Shown here in pieces: positions 8,530 through 16,733 of a DNA stretch of 64,000 nt. The stretch spans positions 1 through 64,000 of the forward strand of contig NZ_SSMX01000003.1 of assembly GCF_004799515.1 (NCBI RefSeq), given 5' to 3'. Both the position numbers and the translations under genes were made by a program. The first letter of the stretch is position 1; every line of letters starts with the position of its first letter. This DNA comes from Phenylobacterium sp. (GTDB lineage: Bacteria; Pseudomonadota; Alphaproteobacteria; Caulobacterales; Caulobacteraceae). The notes beneath the pieces are model-generated. The model worked only from the letters and a program-made list of their open reading frames with translations, was not told the DNA's origin and did no database searches.

Positions 8530-10284
8530 CTAGGAGGCCAGGGCCGCGGCGGGCGTGGCTTCCAGGTCGGCCCCGCCGTCCATCAGGCCTTCGGCCACGC
8601 CCGGCGCCTGGGCCAGCACCTGGCCGGCGAACACCCGCGCCAGCGCCGCCTTGCTCTTGAGCCAGGGGTCGCTCGCGAAGCCTGGATCGGCGGCGGCGGC
8701 CAGCGCCTGGCGGCCCAGCATGGCGCCGCCGATCACGTCGCCGGCCAGCCGCAGATAGGGCGTGGCGGCGGCCAGGCTGTCCGGCCCACGGTGGGCGAGC
8801 AGCCAGTCCGTGGCCTGCTCCAGCGCCGCGACGCCGGCGGCCAGCCGGCGGCCTACGGACGCCAGATCGGGAACCTCGGTCAGCTCTTCGGCGGTCAGCG
8901 CCAGTTCGGCGCACAGGGCGCGCATGACGCCGCCGTCCTCCATGCCGACCTTTCGGCCGACCAGGTCGATGGCCTGGATGCCGTTGGTGCCCTCGTAGAT
9001 CGGCGCGATGCGGGCGTCGCGGTAGTGCTGCGCCGCGCCGGTCTCCTCGATGAAGCCCATGCCGCCGTGCACCTGCACGCCCAGCGAGGCGACCTCGACG
9101 CCGGTGTCGGTGGACCAGGCCTTGGCGATGGGCGTCAGCAGCTCCTGGCGCGCCTTGGCCGCGGCGCGCTCCTCCTCGCTGTCGGCCAGGCGGGCGAGAT
9201 CGGCCAGGACGCCGGTGGTCAGGCAGATGGCCCGCGCCGCCTCGATCCGCGCCTTCATCAGCATCAGCATGCGCCGAACATCCGGATGGCCGTAGATGGT
9301 CCCTTCGGCTTCCCAGACCGTGCGGCCCTGCTTGCGCTCCTGGGCGAAGGCCAGCGCCTGCTGGAAGGCCCGCTCGGCGATGGCCACGCCCTGCACGCCC
9401 ACCTGCAGGCGCGCGGCGTTCATCATCACGAACATGTGCGGCAGGCCCTGGCCCAGCTCGCCCACCAGCTCAGCCTCAGCGTCCTCGTAGAGCATGACGC
9501 AGGTGGGCGAGCCGTGGATGCCCAGCTTGTGCTCGATGGAGGCCGGCCGGAAGCCGTTGCGCCCGCCGAGCCCGCCGTCATCCTTCACCTCGAACTTCGA
9601 GGCCAGGAACAGGCTGATGCCCTTGACGCCGGGCGGGGCGTCGGGCGTGCGGGCGATGACCAGGTGGCAGATGTTCTCGGCGGCATCGTGGTCTCCCCAG
9701 GTGATGAAGATCTTCTGGCCCGACAGCCGGTAGCCGCCGTTTCCGTCCGGCCGGGCGATGGAGGTCAGCGCGGCCAGGTCGGAGCCGGCCTGCGGCTCGG
9801 TCAGGCACATGGCGCCGGTCCATTCGCCGCTGACCAGCTTGGGCAGCACCAGCCGCTTCTGGCGTTCCGTGCCGTGCAGGTCCAGGGCCTCGATGGCGCC
9901 CTGGGTCAGCATGGGGCAGAGCCCGAAGGCCATGTTCGAGGCGTGCACCATCTCGAACACCGCCAGCTCCATGGCCTTCGACAGGCCCTGGCCGCCGTGC
10001 GCCGGGTCGGCGGAGAGCGAGTTCCAGCCGCCTTCGACGAATTGCCGGTAGGCCTCGGCGAAGCCCGGCGCGGCGGTGACCTTGCCGTTCTCGTAGCGCG
10101 CGCCCTCAAGGTCGCCCTTGCGGTTCAGCGGCGCCAGCACGTCGGCGGTGAAGCCGCCAGCCGCCTCCAGCACCGCGGCGACGGTGTCGGCGTCGAGGTC
10201 CGGATAGGCCCGCGCGATCAGGGCGTCGTGCCCCACGGTCGAAAGGGCGAAGGCCAGGTCGCGGACCGGCGCGCGGAAGGTCAT
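8530..10284 (-). CDS. acyl-CoA dehydrogenase with extra C-terminal domain (DmdC/FadE-like)
   Basis: 584 aa FAD enzyme that introduces the 2,3 double bond into an acyl-CoA. Seen: MCLTEPQAGSDL (flavin/substrate loop), GDHDAAENICHLVIAR, SIEHKLGIHGSPTC, VQVHGGMGFIEE and YRDARIAPIYEGTNGIQA, where Glu of YEGTN is the catalytic base position. The tail after residue ~460 is the C-terminal domain found in 3-methylmercaptopropionyl-CoA dehydrogenase (DmdC) relatives and long-chain enzymes. Substrate chain length cannot be read from sequence. The gap of 83 bp to the kinase suggests separate transcription. Confidence 0.92.
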   Translation of the reverse strand: MTFRAPVRDLAFALSTVGHDALIARAYPDLDADTVAAVLEAAGGFTADVLAPLNRKGDLEGARYENGKVTAAPGFAEAYRQFVEGGWNSLSADPAHGGQGLSKAMELAVFEMVHASNMAFGLCPMLTQGAIEALDLHGTERQKRLVLPKLVSGEWTGAMCLTEPQAGSDLAALTSIARPDGNGGYRLSGQKIFITWGDHDAAENICHLVIARTPDAPPGVKGISLFLASKFEVKDDGGLGGRNGFRPASIEHKLGIHGSPTCVMLYEDAEAELVGELGQGLPHMFVMMNAARLQVGVQGVAIAERAFQQALAFAQERKQGRTVWEAEGTIYGHPDVRRMLMLMKARIEAARAICLTTGVLADLARLADSEEERAAAKARQELLTPIAKAWSTDTGVEVASLGVQVHGGMGFIEETGAAQHYRDARIAPIYEGTNGIQAIDLVGRKVGMEDGGVMRALCAELALTAEELTEVPDLASVGRRLAAGVAALEQATDWLLAHRGPDSLAAATPYLRLAGDVIGGAMLGRQALAAAADPGFASDPWLKSKAALARVFAGQVLAQAPGVAEGLMDGGADLEATPAAALAS

Positions 10285-10323
10285 GGCGGGGCTCTCCGGT
10301 AGGTTCGGCGGTGGTGTTTAAGC

Positions 10324-11430
10324 CTAAGCGTCCCAGATGTCGTGGGCGTAGCGGACGAAGTTACCGCCGAGGATCTTCTCGATCCGCGCGGTCTTGTGGC
10401 CCCGGGCGGCCAGCAATCCGGCCAGTTTGCGGAACTGGTCGGGGCCGCGCAGGTCGTCGACAAAGGGGTGGGTGTCGGCCCGCTCGCCGGGCGCGGAGAT
10501 GCCGGCCTTGACCCGATCCTCGTGCTCCTTGGCGAGCGCGGCCTTGTAGGCCTCGAGGTCGTCGATCTGGGTCGTCCCGCCGTCGGTGCCGATGCCCACG
10601 TGGTCCTCGCCGCAGACCTGCAGGGCGTGCTCGATGTGGGCCACCACGTCGGCGGCCGTGGCGTGGCCGGAGAGGTTCAGGAACGGCATGAAGTAGATGC
10701 CGACGAAGCCGCCCTTCTCGGCCACCAGCCGCAGCTCCTCGTCGGTCTTGTTGCGGGGCAGGTCGGTGACCGCGCGGCAACCGGTGTGGTTGATCGAGAT
10801 CGGCTGCTTCGAGGCGCGCGCGGCGTCGAGGCAGATCTGCCGGCCGGAGTGCGACAGGTCGACCATGCAACGGTTGGCGTTGATCCGCTCGACCACCTCG
10901 CGGCCGAAGGGCGTCAGGCCGCGGCCCTGCGGCGCCATGGAGCCGTCGCCCAGCTGGTTGGCGTCGTTGTAGGTGAGCTGGAAGACCCGCACGCCCGCCT
11001 TGGCGAAGCCGTCCACGCGGCCTGCGTCCTGGCCCATCATGGCGCAGTTCTGGAAGCCGTAGATCAAGCCGATCTTCTTCTCCGCCTTGGCGCGGGCGAA
11101 GTCGGCGACGCTCAAGACCTTCAGCAGGTCCGCCGAATGGGCGCGGATGTCGGCGTCGTTCTCGGCGATCTCCTTCAGGGTCAGCTGATAGGGATCGCCC
11201 GGGCCGAAGACGTAGCCCAGGGTGATGTTCACCGCCGTCTCGCCTGAGGCGTGGGCGTCGGCCAGCATGCGGGGCGTCACCGAGGCGGCGCCTGGGTGGT
11301 TTGGGTCATTGAGGCCGCCGAGCGCGTTGATCACCGTCCAGCCCGCGATCGGATCGGACGGGGCGCCCAGCGCGGGCGAGGCGACGGCGGCGGCGCCCAG
11401 GGCGAGGGCTGCACGGCGGTTCAGGCTCAT
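10324..11430 (-). CDS. exported membrane dipeptidase (peptidase M19)
   Basis: 368 aa. N-terminal NRRAALALGAAAVASPALGA looks like a Tat or lipoprotein-free Sec leader, so the enzyme should act outside the cytoplasm. Seen: VDLSHSGRQICLDAARA and PISINHTGCRAV, the zinc-site and substrate histidines of renal dipeptidase-type enzymes, GFVGIYFMPF, HIEHALQVCGEDHVGIGTDGG, and a C-terminal ILGGNFVRYAHDIW. It hydrolyses dipeptides or related amides. The start overlaps the stop of the upstream amidohydrolase by ATGA, indicating translational coupling and a joint role. Confidence 0.92.
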   Translation of the reverse strand: MSLNRRAALALGAAAVASPALGAPSDPIAGWTVINALGGLNDPNHPGAASVTPRMLADAHASGETAVNITLGYVFGPGDPYQLTLKEIAENDADIRAHSADLLKVLSVADFARAKAEKKIGLIYGFQNCAMMGQDAGRVDGFAKAGVRVFQLTYNDANQLGDGSMAPQGRGLTPFGREVVERINANRCMVDLSHSGRQICLDAARASKQPISINHTGCRAVTDLPRNKTDEELRLVAEKGGFVGIYFMPFLNLSGHATAADVVAHIEHALQVCGEDHVGIGTDGGTTQIDDLEAYKAALAKEHEDRVKAGISAPGERADTHPFVDDLRGPDQFRKLAGLLAARGHKTARIEKILGGNFVRYAHDIWDA

Positions 11431-12797
11431 GGGGCGTCCTTCAGGTCGGCGGCCGTGGGCGGCTTGAAGTTGGCGCGCGGGTAGGCGCGGCCGCGCTTCA
11501 CGGTGAGCTCCAGGCTTTTCAGATTGGCGATGTCGGCGGTGGGGTCGCGCGCCAGCACGATCAGGTTGGCGAGCTTGCCCGGCGCGATGGTCCCCATGTC
11601 CTTGTCCTGGGCGGCGGCCTTCGCGCCGACTTCGGTGGCGGCGTGGATCGCCTGGGCCGGCGTCAACCCGGCCTTGTCGACCAGCAGCGCGATCTCCTCA
11701 TAAACCGTGGGCCACGGATCGCTGGCGGGCGCGATGCCGTCGGTGCCGGTCGACAGCGGCACCCCGGCCTGGAAGGCCTGGCGGGTGAGGGCGGCGGCCA
11801 GGTCCAGGTCGCACATCGGCGGCTTGCCCTTGGGGTTTGCGGCGAACCGCTTGGCGTCCTCGGCGTAGACCCTCAGCGTCGGGTCGAGGAGCGTCCCTTG
11901 CGCCTGCATCCGCGCGAACAGGCCGGCCATCACCGGGTTCGGGGCGCCGCCTGAAGCATTCGGGAAGGGCTTCGGATCGATCCGCACCCGGGCCTGGTAG
12001 GACGCGGGCACGCCGACCACCTGATAGGCCATGTAGCAGGTGTGGGAGATCACGTCGGGCCGGGCGTCCAGCACCTCGGCCGGCGTGGCGGGGAAGATGG
12101 CGCTGTGGGTCCAGACGGCCATGCCCTGGCGGTGCGCCTCGGCGGCGATCTTGGCCACCAGGTCGCCCGGCAGGTTGGCGTAGATCTTGATGGCCGTCGC
12201 CGAGGTCCCCTTGGCCAGGGTGACGGCGGTCTTGAGGTCGGTGGTCTCGTCGATAGCCTGCGCCCACGGCGAGTGGCCCGGCTCCACGCCCAGGCTGATC
12301 GCATGCGTGCGCGGGTCGACGAAGAAGGACGGGCCGGCCATCACGGCGGCGTAGAAGATGTCCGGCGCCGGAACCTCGCCGGCGCGGGATTCGCGGGCCA
12401 ACTCGCCCACCGAGCGCAGGTCGTCGGCCATGTCGCGGATGGCGGTGACCCCGCCATAGAGGTCGCGGCGCATGTTGGCCTCGGCCGTGCGGCGGTTGGG
12501 CGGAGTGGCCAGGTGCTCGTGGCTGTCGATCAGGCCGGGCGTGAGGTACTTGCCGGCCAGGTCGACGATCCTTGCGCCCGGCGGCGCGGCGAGCCCGGCG
12601 TCGGGCGCCACCGCCGCGATCCGCTCGCCGGACACCAGCACCGACATGCCCGGCCGCACCGGGCCGCCGGTCCCGTCGATCAGGCTGGCGTGGCGATAGA
12701 GGGTCTGCTGGACCGGCGCCTCAGCCGCCAGCGCCGCGCCGCAGAGCGCCATCGCCCCCACGGCTCCAAGCGCCGCCTTCACACCCGATCGGATCAC
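11427..12797 (-). CDS. exported amidohydrolase (imidazolonepropionase-like family)
   Basis: 456 aa. A signal peptide (AALGAVGAMALCGAALAAEA) precedes a composite-domain amidohydrolase. ASLIDGTGGPVRPGMSVLV begins the beta-sandwich, LIDSHEHLATPPN gives the first metal pair, AVWTHSAIF and VISHTCY carry further His, and STGTDGIAP carries the final Asp. These proteins cleave cyclic or linear peptide amides. I place the start at the GTG at 12797, preceded by GGGGGA. The frame stays open to 13061, but that extension overlaps the divergent YceI gene and lacks family similarity. It is coupled to the downstream dipeptidase. Confidence 0.85.
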   Translation of the reverse strand: MIRSGVKAALGAVGAMALCGAALAAEAPVQQTLYRHASLIDGTGGPVRPGMSVLVSGERIAAVAPDAGLAAPPGARIVDLAGKYLTPGLIDSHEHLATPPNRRTAEANMRRDLYGGVTAIRDMADDLRSVGELARESRAGEVPAPDIFYAAVMAGPSFFVDPRTHAISLGVEPGHSPWAQAIDETTDLKTAVTLAKGTSATAIKIYANLPGDLVAKIAAEAHRQGMAVWTHSAIFPATPAEVLDARPDVISHTCYMAYQVVGVPASYQARVRIDPKPFPNASGGAPNPVMAGLFARMQAQGTLLDPTLRVYAEDAKRFAANPKGKPPMCDLDLAAALTRQAFQAGVPLSTGTDGIAPASDPWPTVYEEIALLVDKAGLTPAQAIHAATEVGAKAAAQDKDMGTIAPGKLANLIVLARDPTADIANLKSLELTVKRGRAYPRANFKPPTAADLKDAP

Positions 12798-12960
12798 ACA
12801 GACGTCCCCCGCTGACGCTGTAAGCGATAGGTCGTGGACGGACAGCCGACAAGTCCGCCCGGCTTTCGGCCGCCATACGCCGTAAATCCGCACCGGCGGC
12901 CTTTGCGCTAGGGTCCGCGCCCACCATCTGGGCGCAGGGGACAAGCGGAGCCTTGAGAAT

Positions 12961-13572
12961 ATGATCCGAAGCGTCGCGGCCGCCCTGGTGGCCGGTCTTG
13001 TCTTGTCCGCCGGTCCGGGGAGCGCCGCGTGGGCCGCCCCGTCCACCACCGACCCCGCCAAGGTCCCCGCCGGCGCCTATGTCCTCGACAAGCGCCACGC
13101 CAGCCTGACGGTGAAGATCGTCCACATGGGCTTCTCGCACTACACGATGCGGTTCGACGGCCTGGACGGGAGTTTCACCTACGACCCGGCGAACTGGTCG
13201 GCCACCAAGGCCACCATCACCGTCGACGCCAAGTCCGTGGACACCCACGACTCCGCCTTCGACAAGCAGATCGCCGGCTACTTCGAGGCGGACAAGTACC
13301 CGACCATCACCTTCGTCTCCACCAGCGTCCAGGGCGGCGCGGACGGCAAGGGGACCCTGACCGGCGACCTGACCTTCCACGGCGTGACCAAGCCGGTGAC
13401 GCTGGATGTGACCTTCGACGGCGCCGGCCATGGCGTCACGCCGCTCGGCACGCGGCTGGGCTTCTCCGGTTCGGGCCGGATCAAACGCTCGGACTTCGGG
13501 GTCAACAACATGCTTCAGTTCGCCAGCGACGACGTCGATCTGGCCTTCGAGGTCGAGTTCGAGAAGAAATAG
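12961..13572 (+). CDS. periplasmic YceI-family lipocalin-like protein
   Basis: 203 aa. A signal peptide ends near AAWA, then the YceI beta-barrel: YVLDKRHASLTVKIVHMGFS, FDGSFTYDPAN-like strand, DSAFDKQIAGYFEADKYP, GDLTFHGVTKPVTLDV and the closing SDFGVNNMLQFASDDVDL. YceI proteins bind polyisoprenoid-type lipids such as ubiquinone-8 in a hydrophobic barrel and are linked to acid or redox stress in some species. The next gene fuses a second YceI domain to cytochrome b561, so the two probably share a quinone-related task. Confidence 0.9.
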   Translation: MIRSVAAALVAGLVLSAGPGSAAWAAPSTTDPAKVPAGAYVLDKRHASLTVKIVHMGFSHYTMRFDGLDGSFTYDPANWSATKATITVDAKSVDTHDSAFDKQIAGYFEADKYPTITFVSTSVQGGADGKGTLTGDLTFHGVTKPVTLDVTFDGAGHGVTPLGTRLGFSGSGRIKRSDFGVNNMLQFASDDVDLAFEVEFEKK

Positions 13573-13605
13573 CGCCTAGGCGAAGCTTCGGAGGAAGGCC
13601 CAACG

Positions 13606-14928
13606 ATGACCGCCACTGTCCATCGGCTGCCCCTCAGCGGCCGCGGCCGCTACGCCACCGTGGCCATCGTGCTGCACTGGCTGATCGCACTCGCCATCGT
13701 GGCGCAGATCAGCCTGGCTTGGCGCTTCGAGGGCGACCACAGCCCGACCGGCTTCGCGCTGACCCAACTCCACAAGTCGATCGGCATCACCGTGCTGATC
13801 CTCAGTCTGTTCCGCCTCGCCTGGCGGCTGATGAACCCGCCGCCGCCGGAGCCTGCGGGCGTCAAGCCCTGGGAGCGCGCCCTGGCGCTCGCGGTCCACT
13901 GGGGCTTCTACGCGATCATGATCGGCATGCCGCTGACCGGCTGGATCATGGTCTCGGCCAGCAAGACGGCGATCCCGACCCTGCTCTTCGGCGCGGTCCC
14001 CTGGCCGAACCTGCCGGGCTTCGCGGGCATGGCGCCGCACTTCAAGGCGGCCTGGCACACGATCGGCGAGAAGGGCCATGGCCTGCTCGCCTGGGGCGCC
14101 TATGGCCTGATCGTGCTGCATGTGGCCGGCGCGCTGAAGCACCAGTTGTTCGAGCGCAACGTCCCGGTGTTCAGCCGCATGGCGCCGGGCGCCGTCTCCG
14201 GCCGTTGGTGGGACTGGCGGCTGATCCTGGCGCTCGCCGCGGTGGTCGGCGCGGCGGCCTTCGGCAAGTTGGTGAACCCGCCGCATCCAGCGTCCGGCCC
14301 GCCGCCCGTCGCCGCCCAGGCGGGCCAGCCCTTCCTGCCGCCGAGCCCGGCCGTGCTTCAGGCGACGGCGGCGGATCCAGCCGGCGAGAACGCCGCGGCC
14401 GCCGCGGCTCCGGCTGCCAAGGGCGGCCCGCTGGCCTGGAAGGTCGCGCCGGGCTCCAGCCTCGACTTCCAGACCAGCTGGAGCGGCGATGCCGTACAGG
14501 GCCGGTTCAACAGCTGGAAGGCCGACATCCTGTTCAGCCCCGACGCGCTCGACAAATCCAAGGTCACCGTGACCATCGACATGACCTCGGCCAAGACCGG
14601 CGACGAACAGCGCGACGCCTCGCTGCCGGCCTCCGACTGGTTCGACGCGGCCACCCATCCGAAGGCGGTCTTCACCGCTGCGAAGTTCGAAAAGACCGGC
14701 GCTGAGGCCTATGTCGCCCGCGGGACGCTCAGCCTGCGCGGGGCGACCAAACCCCTCGACCTGCCGTTCAAACTGAAGATCGTCGGCGACAAGGCGCAGA
14801 TGAGCGGCGAGACCAGCCTCGACCGCACCGTCTTCGGCGTCGGCCAGGGCGAGTTCACCGCCACCGATCAGGTGCCGGCGAAGGTCACGGTTCGCGTCCA
14901 AGTGAACGCCGTGAGCGACAAGCGGTAG
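13606..14928 (+). CDS. cytochrome b561 - YceI fusion protein
   Basis: 440 aa. Residues ~15-190 are a four-helix cytochrome b561: candidate haem-b His ligands occur in VLHWLIALAIV, QLHKSIGIT, AVHWGFYAIM and VLHVAGALKHQLF. A further membrane helix near 205-225 and a Pro/Ala linker lead to a YceI barrel (residues ~270-440: SSLDFQTSWSGDAVQGRF, TSAKTGDEQRDASLPASDW, LSLRGATKPLDLPF, EFTATDQVPAKV). The YceI part would sit in the periplasm. Known b561 proteins oxidise quinol or move electrons across the membrane, and YceI binds isoprenoids. A direct quinone hand-off is my inference. It starts 33 bp after the YceI gene. Confidence 0.88.
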   Translation: MTATVHRLPLSGRGRYATVAIVLHWLIALAIVAQISLAWRFEGDHSPTGFALTQLHKSIGITVLILSLFRLAWRLMNPPPPEPAGVKPWERALALAVHWGFYAIMIGMPLTGWIMVSASKTAIPTLLFGAVPWPNLPGFAGMAPHFKAAWHTIGEKGHGLLAWGAYGLIVLHVAGALKHQLFERNVPVFSRMAPGAVSGRWWDWRLILALAAVVGAAAFGKLVNPPHPASGPPPVAAQAGQPFLPPSPAVLQATAADPAGENAAAAAAPAAKGGPLAWKVAPGSSLDFQTSWSGDAVQGRFNSWKADILFSPDALDKSKVTVTIDMTSAKTGDEQRDASLPASDWFDAATHPKAVFTAAKFEKTGAEAYVARGTLSLRGATKPLDLPFKLKIVGDKAQMSGETSLDRTVFGVGQGEFTATDQVPAKVTVRVQVNAVSDKR

Positions 14929-15001
14929 GCTGCGTCGATTGACAGGTCGGCTCATGGGCCGAAGCTTCGCCGCAAACCGAACTGTCCTCTGGAGGACGCC
15001 G

Positions 15002-15754
15002 ATGAAGACCCTCATACTCGCCGCCTGCGCGGCCGCCGCCCTGGCCGCCGGCGTCGCCGCCGCGCCCGCCATCCCCGCCTATGTCACCGCCGCCGTCGCC
15101 GATCCGGGCCGCGCCGCCGACCGTGACGCCGACGCGCGCCGCCACATCGCCGAGGTGGTGGCCTTCTCCGGGGTGAAGCCGGGGGACAAGGTCGTCGACC
15201 TGATCCCGGGCTCCGGCTACTTCACCAGGGTGTTCTCGAAGATCGTCGGGCCCAAGGGCCACGTCTACATGATCTGGCCGGACGAATACGCCAAGGAAGC
15301 CCAGCCCGACCCGATCAAGAACCAGGCCCTGGCCACATCGGGCTATCCGAACACCTCGGTGATCCTGCAGCCCGGCGCGGCCTTCGCCACGCCCGAGCCT
15401 GTCGACCTGGTGTTCACGGTCCAGAATTATCACGACTATCCGGACAAGTTCATGGGCAAGATCGACCCGATGATCTTCAACCGGGCGGTGTTCAAGGCCC
15501 TGAAGCCGGGCGGGACTTTCCTGGTGGTCGACCACACCGCCGAGGCCGGCTCCGGCATGCGCGACACCGACACCCTGCACCGCATCGACCCGGCCATCGT
15601 CAAGAAGCAGGTGACCGACGCCGGCTTCGTCTTCGAGGGCGAGAGCGCGGTGCTGCGCAACCCGGCCGACACCCTCCAGCTGGTGGTGTTCGACAAGGCG
15701 ATCCGCGGCCACACCGACCAGTTCATCTACAAGTTCCGCAAGCCGAAGAAGTAG
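15002..15754 (+). CDS. exported class I methyltransferase-like protein (COG4798 type)
   Basis: 250 aa. Clear signal peptide (MKTLILAACAAAALAAGVAAA) followed by a Rossmann methyltransferase fold: VVDLIPGSGYFTRVF (motif I), VYMIWPDEYAK, VDLVFTVQNYHDYPD, LKPGGTFLVVDH and a C-terminal LQLVVFDKAI. SAM is not normally present in the periplasm, so either the leader is not cleaved or exported, or the domain binds another ligand. The start ATG 15002 has GGAGG seven bases upstream. An upstream in-frame ATG at 14939 adds no similarity. Confidence 0.8.
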   Translation: MKTLILAACAAAALAAGVAAAPAIPAYVTAAVADPGRAADRDADARRHIAEVVAFSGVKPGDKVVDLIPGSGYFTRVFSKIVGPKGHVYMIWPDEYAKEAQPDPIKNQALATSGYPNTSVILQPGAAFATPEPVDLVFTVQNYHDYPDKFMGKIDPMIFNRAVFKALKPGGTFLVVDHTAEAGSGMRDTDTLHRIDPAIVKKQVTDAGFVFEGESAVLRNPADTLQLVVFDKAIRGHTDQFIYKFRKPKK

Positions 15755-15786
15755 GCCGCTTGGGCTTGGCGGTGTAACGGAGCGCC

Positions 15787-16710
15787 GTGGAGCTGACGCC
15801 GTCCCAGATCGACGAGGCCGCCGCCGCGCTCAGGGCCGGCGGCCTGGTCATCCTGCCGACCGAGACGGTCTATGGCCTGGCCGCCGACGCCGCCAATGCG
15901 CGCGCCGTGGCTGCGGTCTATGGGGCGAAGGGCCGGCCGAGCTTCAATCCGCTGATCGCCCATGTGGCCGAGGTGGCGGCGGCGCGGCGCATCGCCCGCT
16001 TCGACGACCGCGCCGAGCGGCTCGCCGCGCGGTTCTGGCCAGGGCCGCTGACCCTCGTGCTGCCGGTCCTCGACACCGCCGCCGTCTGCGACTTGGCCCG
16101 AGCCGGCCTCGACACCGTGGCCGTCCGCAGCCCCGCCCATCCGCTGGCCCGGGCCCTGTTGCGCGCTTTCGGTGGGCCCGTGGTCGCGCCCTCGGCCAAC
16201 CGTTCCGGCCGGCCCAGCCCCACCACGTTCGCCGACGCCCTGGGCGAGACCGGCGCGGCCGCCGCCGCCGGACTGGACGGCGGCCCGTGCGACATCGGCC
16301 TGGAATCGACGGTGGTCGCCCTGCTGGACGTCCCGCGCCTGCTGCGGCCCGGGGCCGTCACTCGCGCGGCGCTTGAGGCGGAGATCGGGCCGCTGGCAGA
16401 GGCCGAGGCCGACGCCCGGCGCTCGCCCGGCCGTCTGGCGCGCCACTATGCGCCGGAGCTGCCGCTGCGGCTGAACGCGACCGAGCCGCGCGAGGGCGAG
16501 GTCTGGCTGGGCTTCGGCCCGGGCTTCCCCGAGCCCTTGAACCTCAGCCCCACCGGCGACCCCGCTGAGGCCGCCGCCAACCTCTTTTCCTATCTGCGCG
16601 CCGCCGACCGCTCCGGCGCGCGGGCCATCGCCGTCGCCCCGATCCCGGAAGAGGGCCTGGGCGAAGCCATCAACGACCGCCTGCGCCGCGCGGCGGGGTT
16701 TGTCGGCTAG
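15787..16710 (+). CDS. tsaC: L-threonylcarbamoyladenylate synthase (Sua5/YrdC)
   Basis: 307 aa. It makes threonylcarbamoyl-AMP from Thr, bicarbonate and ATP for t6A37 in ANN-decoding tRNAs. Seen: GGLVILPTETVYGLAADA with the KxR-SxN-type pocket, AKGRPSFNPLIAHV, RFWPGPLTLVL, VAVRSPAHP, VAPSANRSGRPSPT, STVVALLDVPRLLRPGAV, then a linker with SPGRLARHYAPELPLR leading to the Sua5 C-terminal domain (residues ~225-307), so this is the long Sua5 form rather than short TsaC. The start is GTG at 15787. The next gene follows after 23 bp. Confidence 0.93.
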   Translation: MELTPSQIDEAAAALRAGGLVILPTETVYGLAADAANARAVAAVYGAKGRPSFNPLIAHVAEVAAARRIARFDDRAERLAARFWPGPLTLVLPVLDTAAVCDLARAGLDTVAVRSPAHPLARALLRAFGGPVVAPSANRSGRPSPTTFADALGETGAAAAAGLDGGPCDIGLESTVVALLDVPRLLRPGAVTRAALEAEIGPLAEAEADARRSPGRLARHYAPELPLRLNATEPREGEVWLGFGPGFPEPLNLSPTGDPAEAAANLFSYLRAADRSGARAIAVAPIPEEGLGEAINDRLRRAAGFVG

Positions 16711-16733
16711 CCCCGCGGCGCTACACTCACCCC

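Noticed and set aside
8791..10302. Plus-strand frame of 503 codons
   Set aside because: It is antisense to the acyl-CoA dehydrogenase; composition is typical of a shadow frame.
12798..13061. N-terminal extension of the exported amidohydrolase
   Set aside because: It would overlap the divergent YceI gene and hide the signal peptide that begins at GTG 12797.
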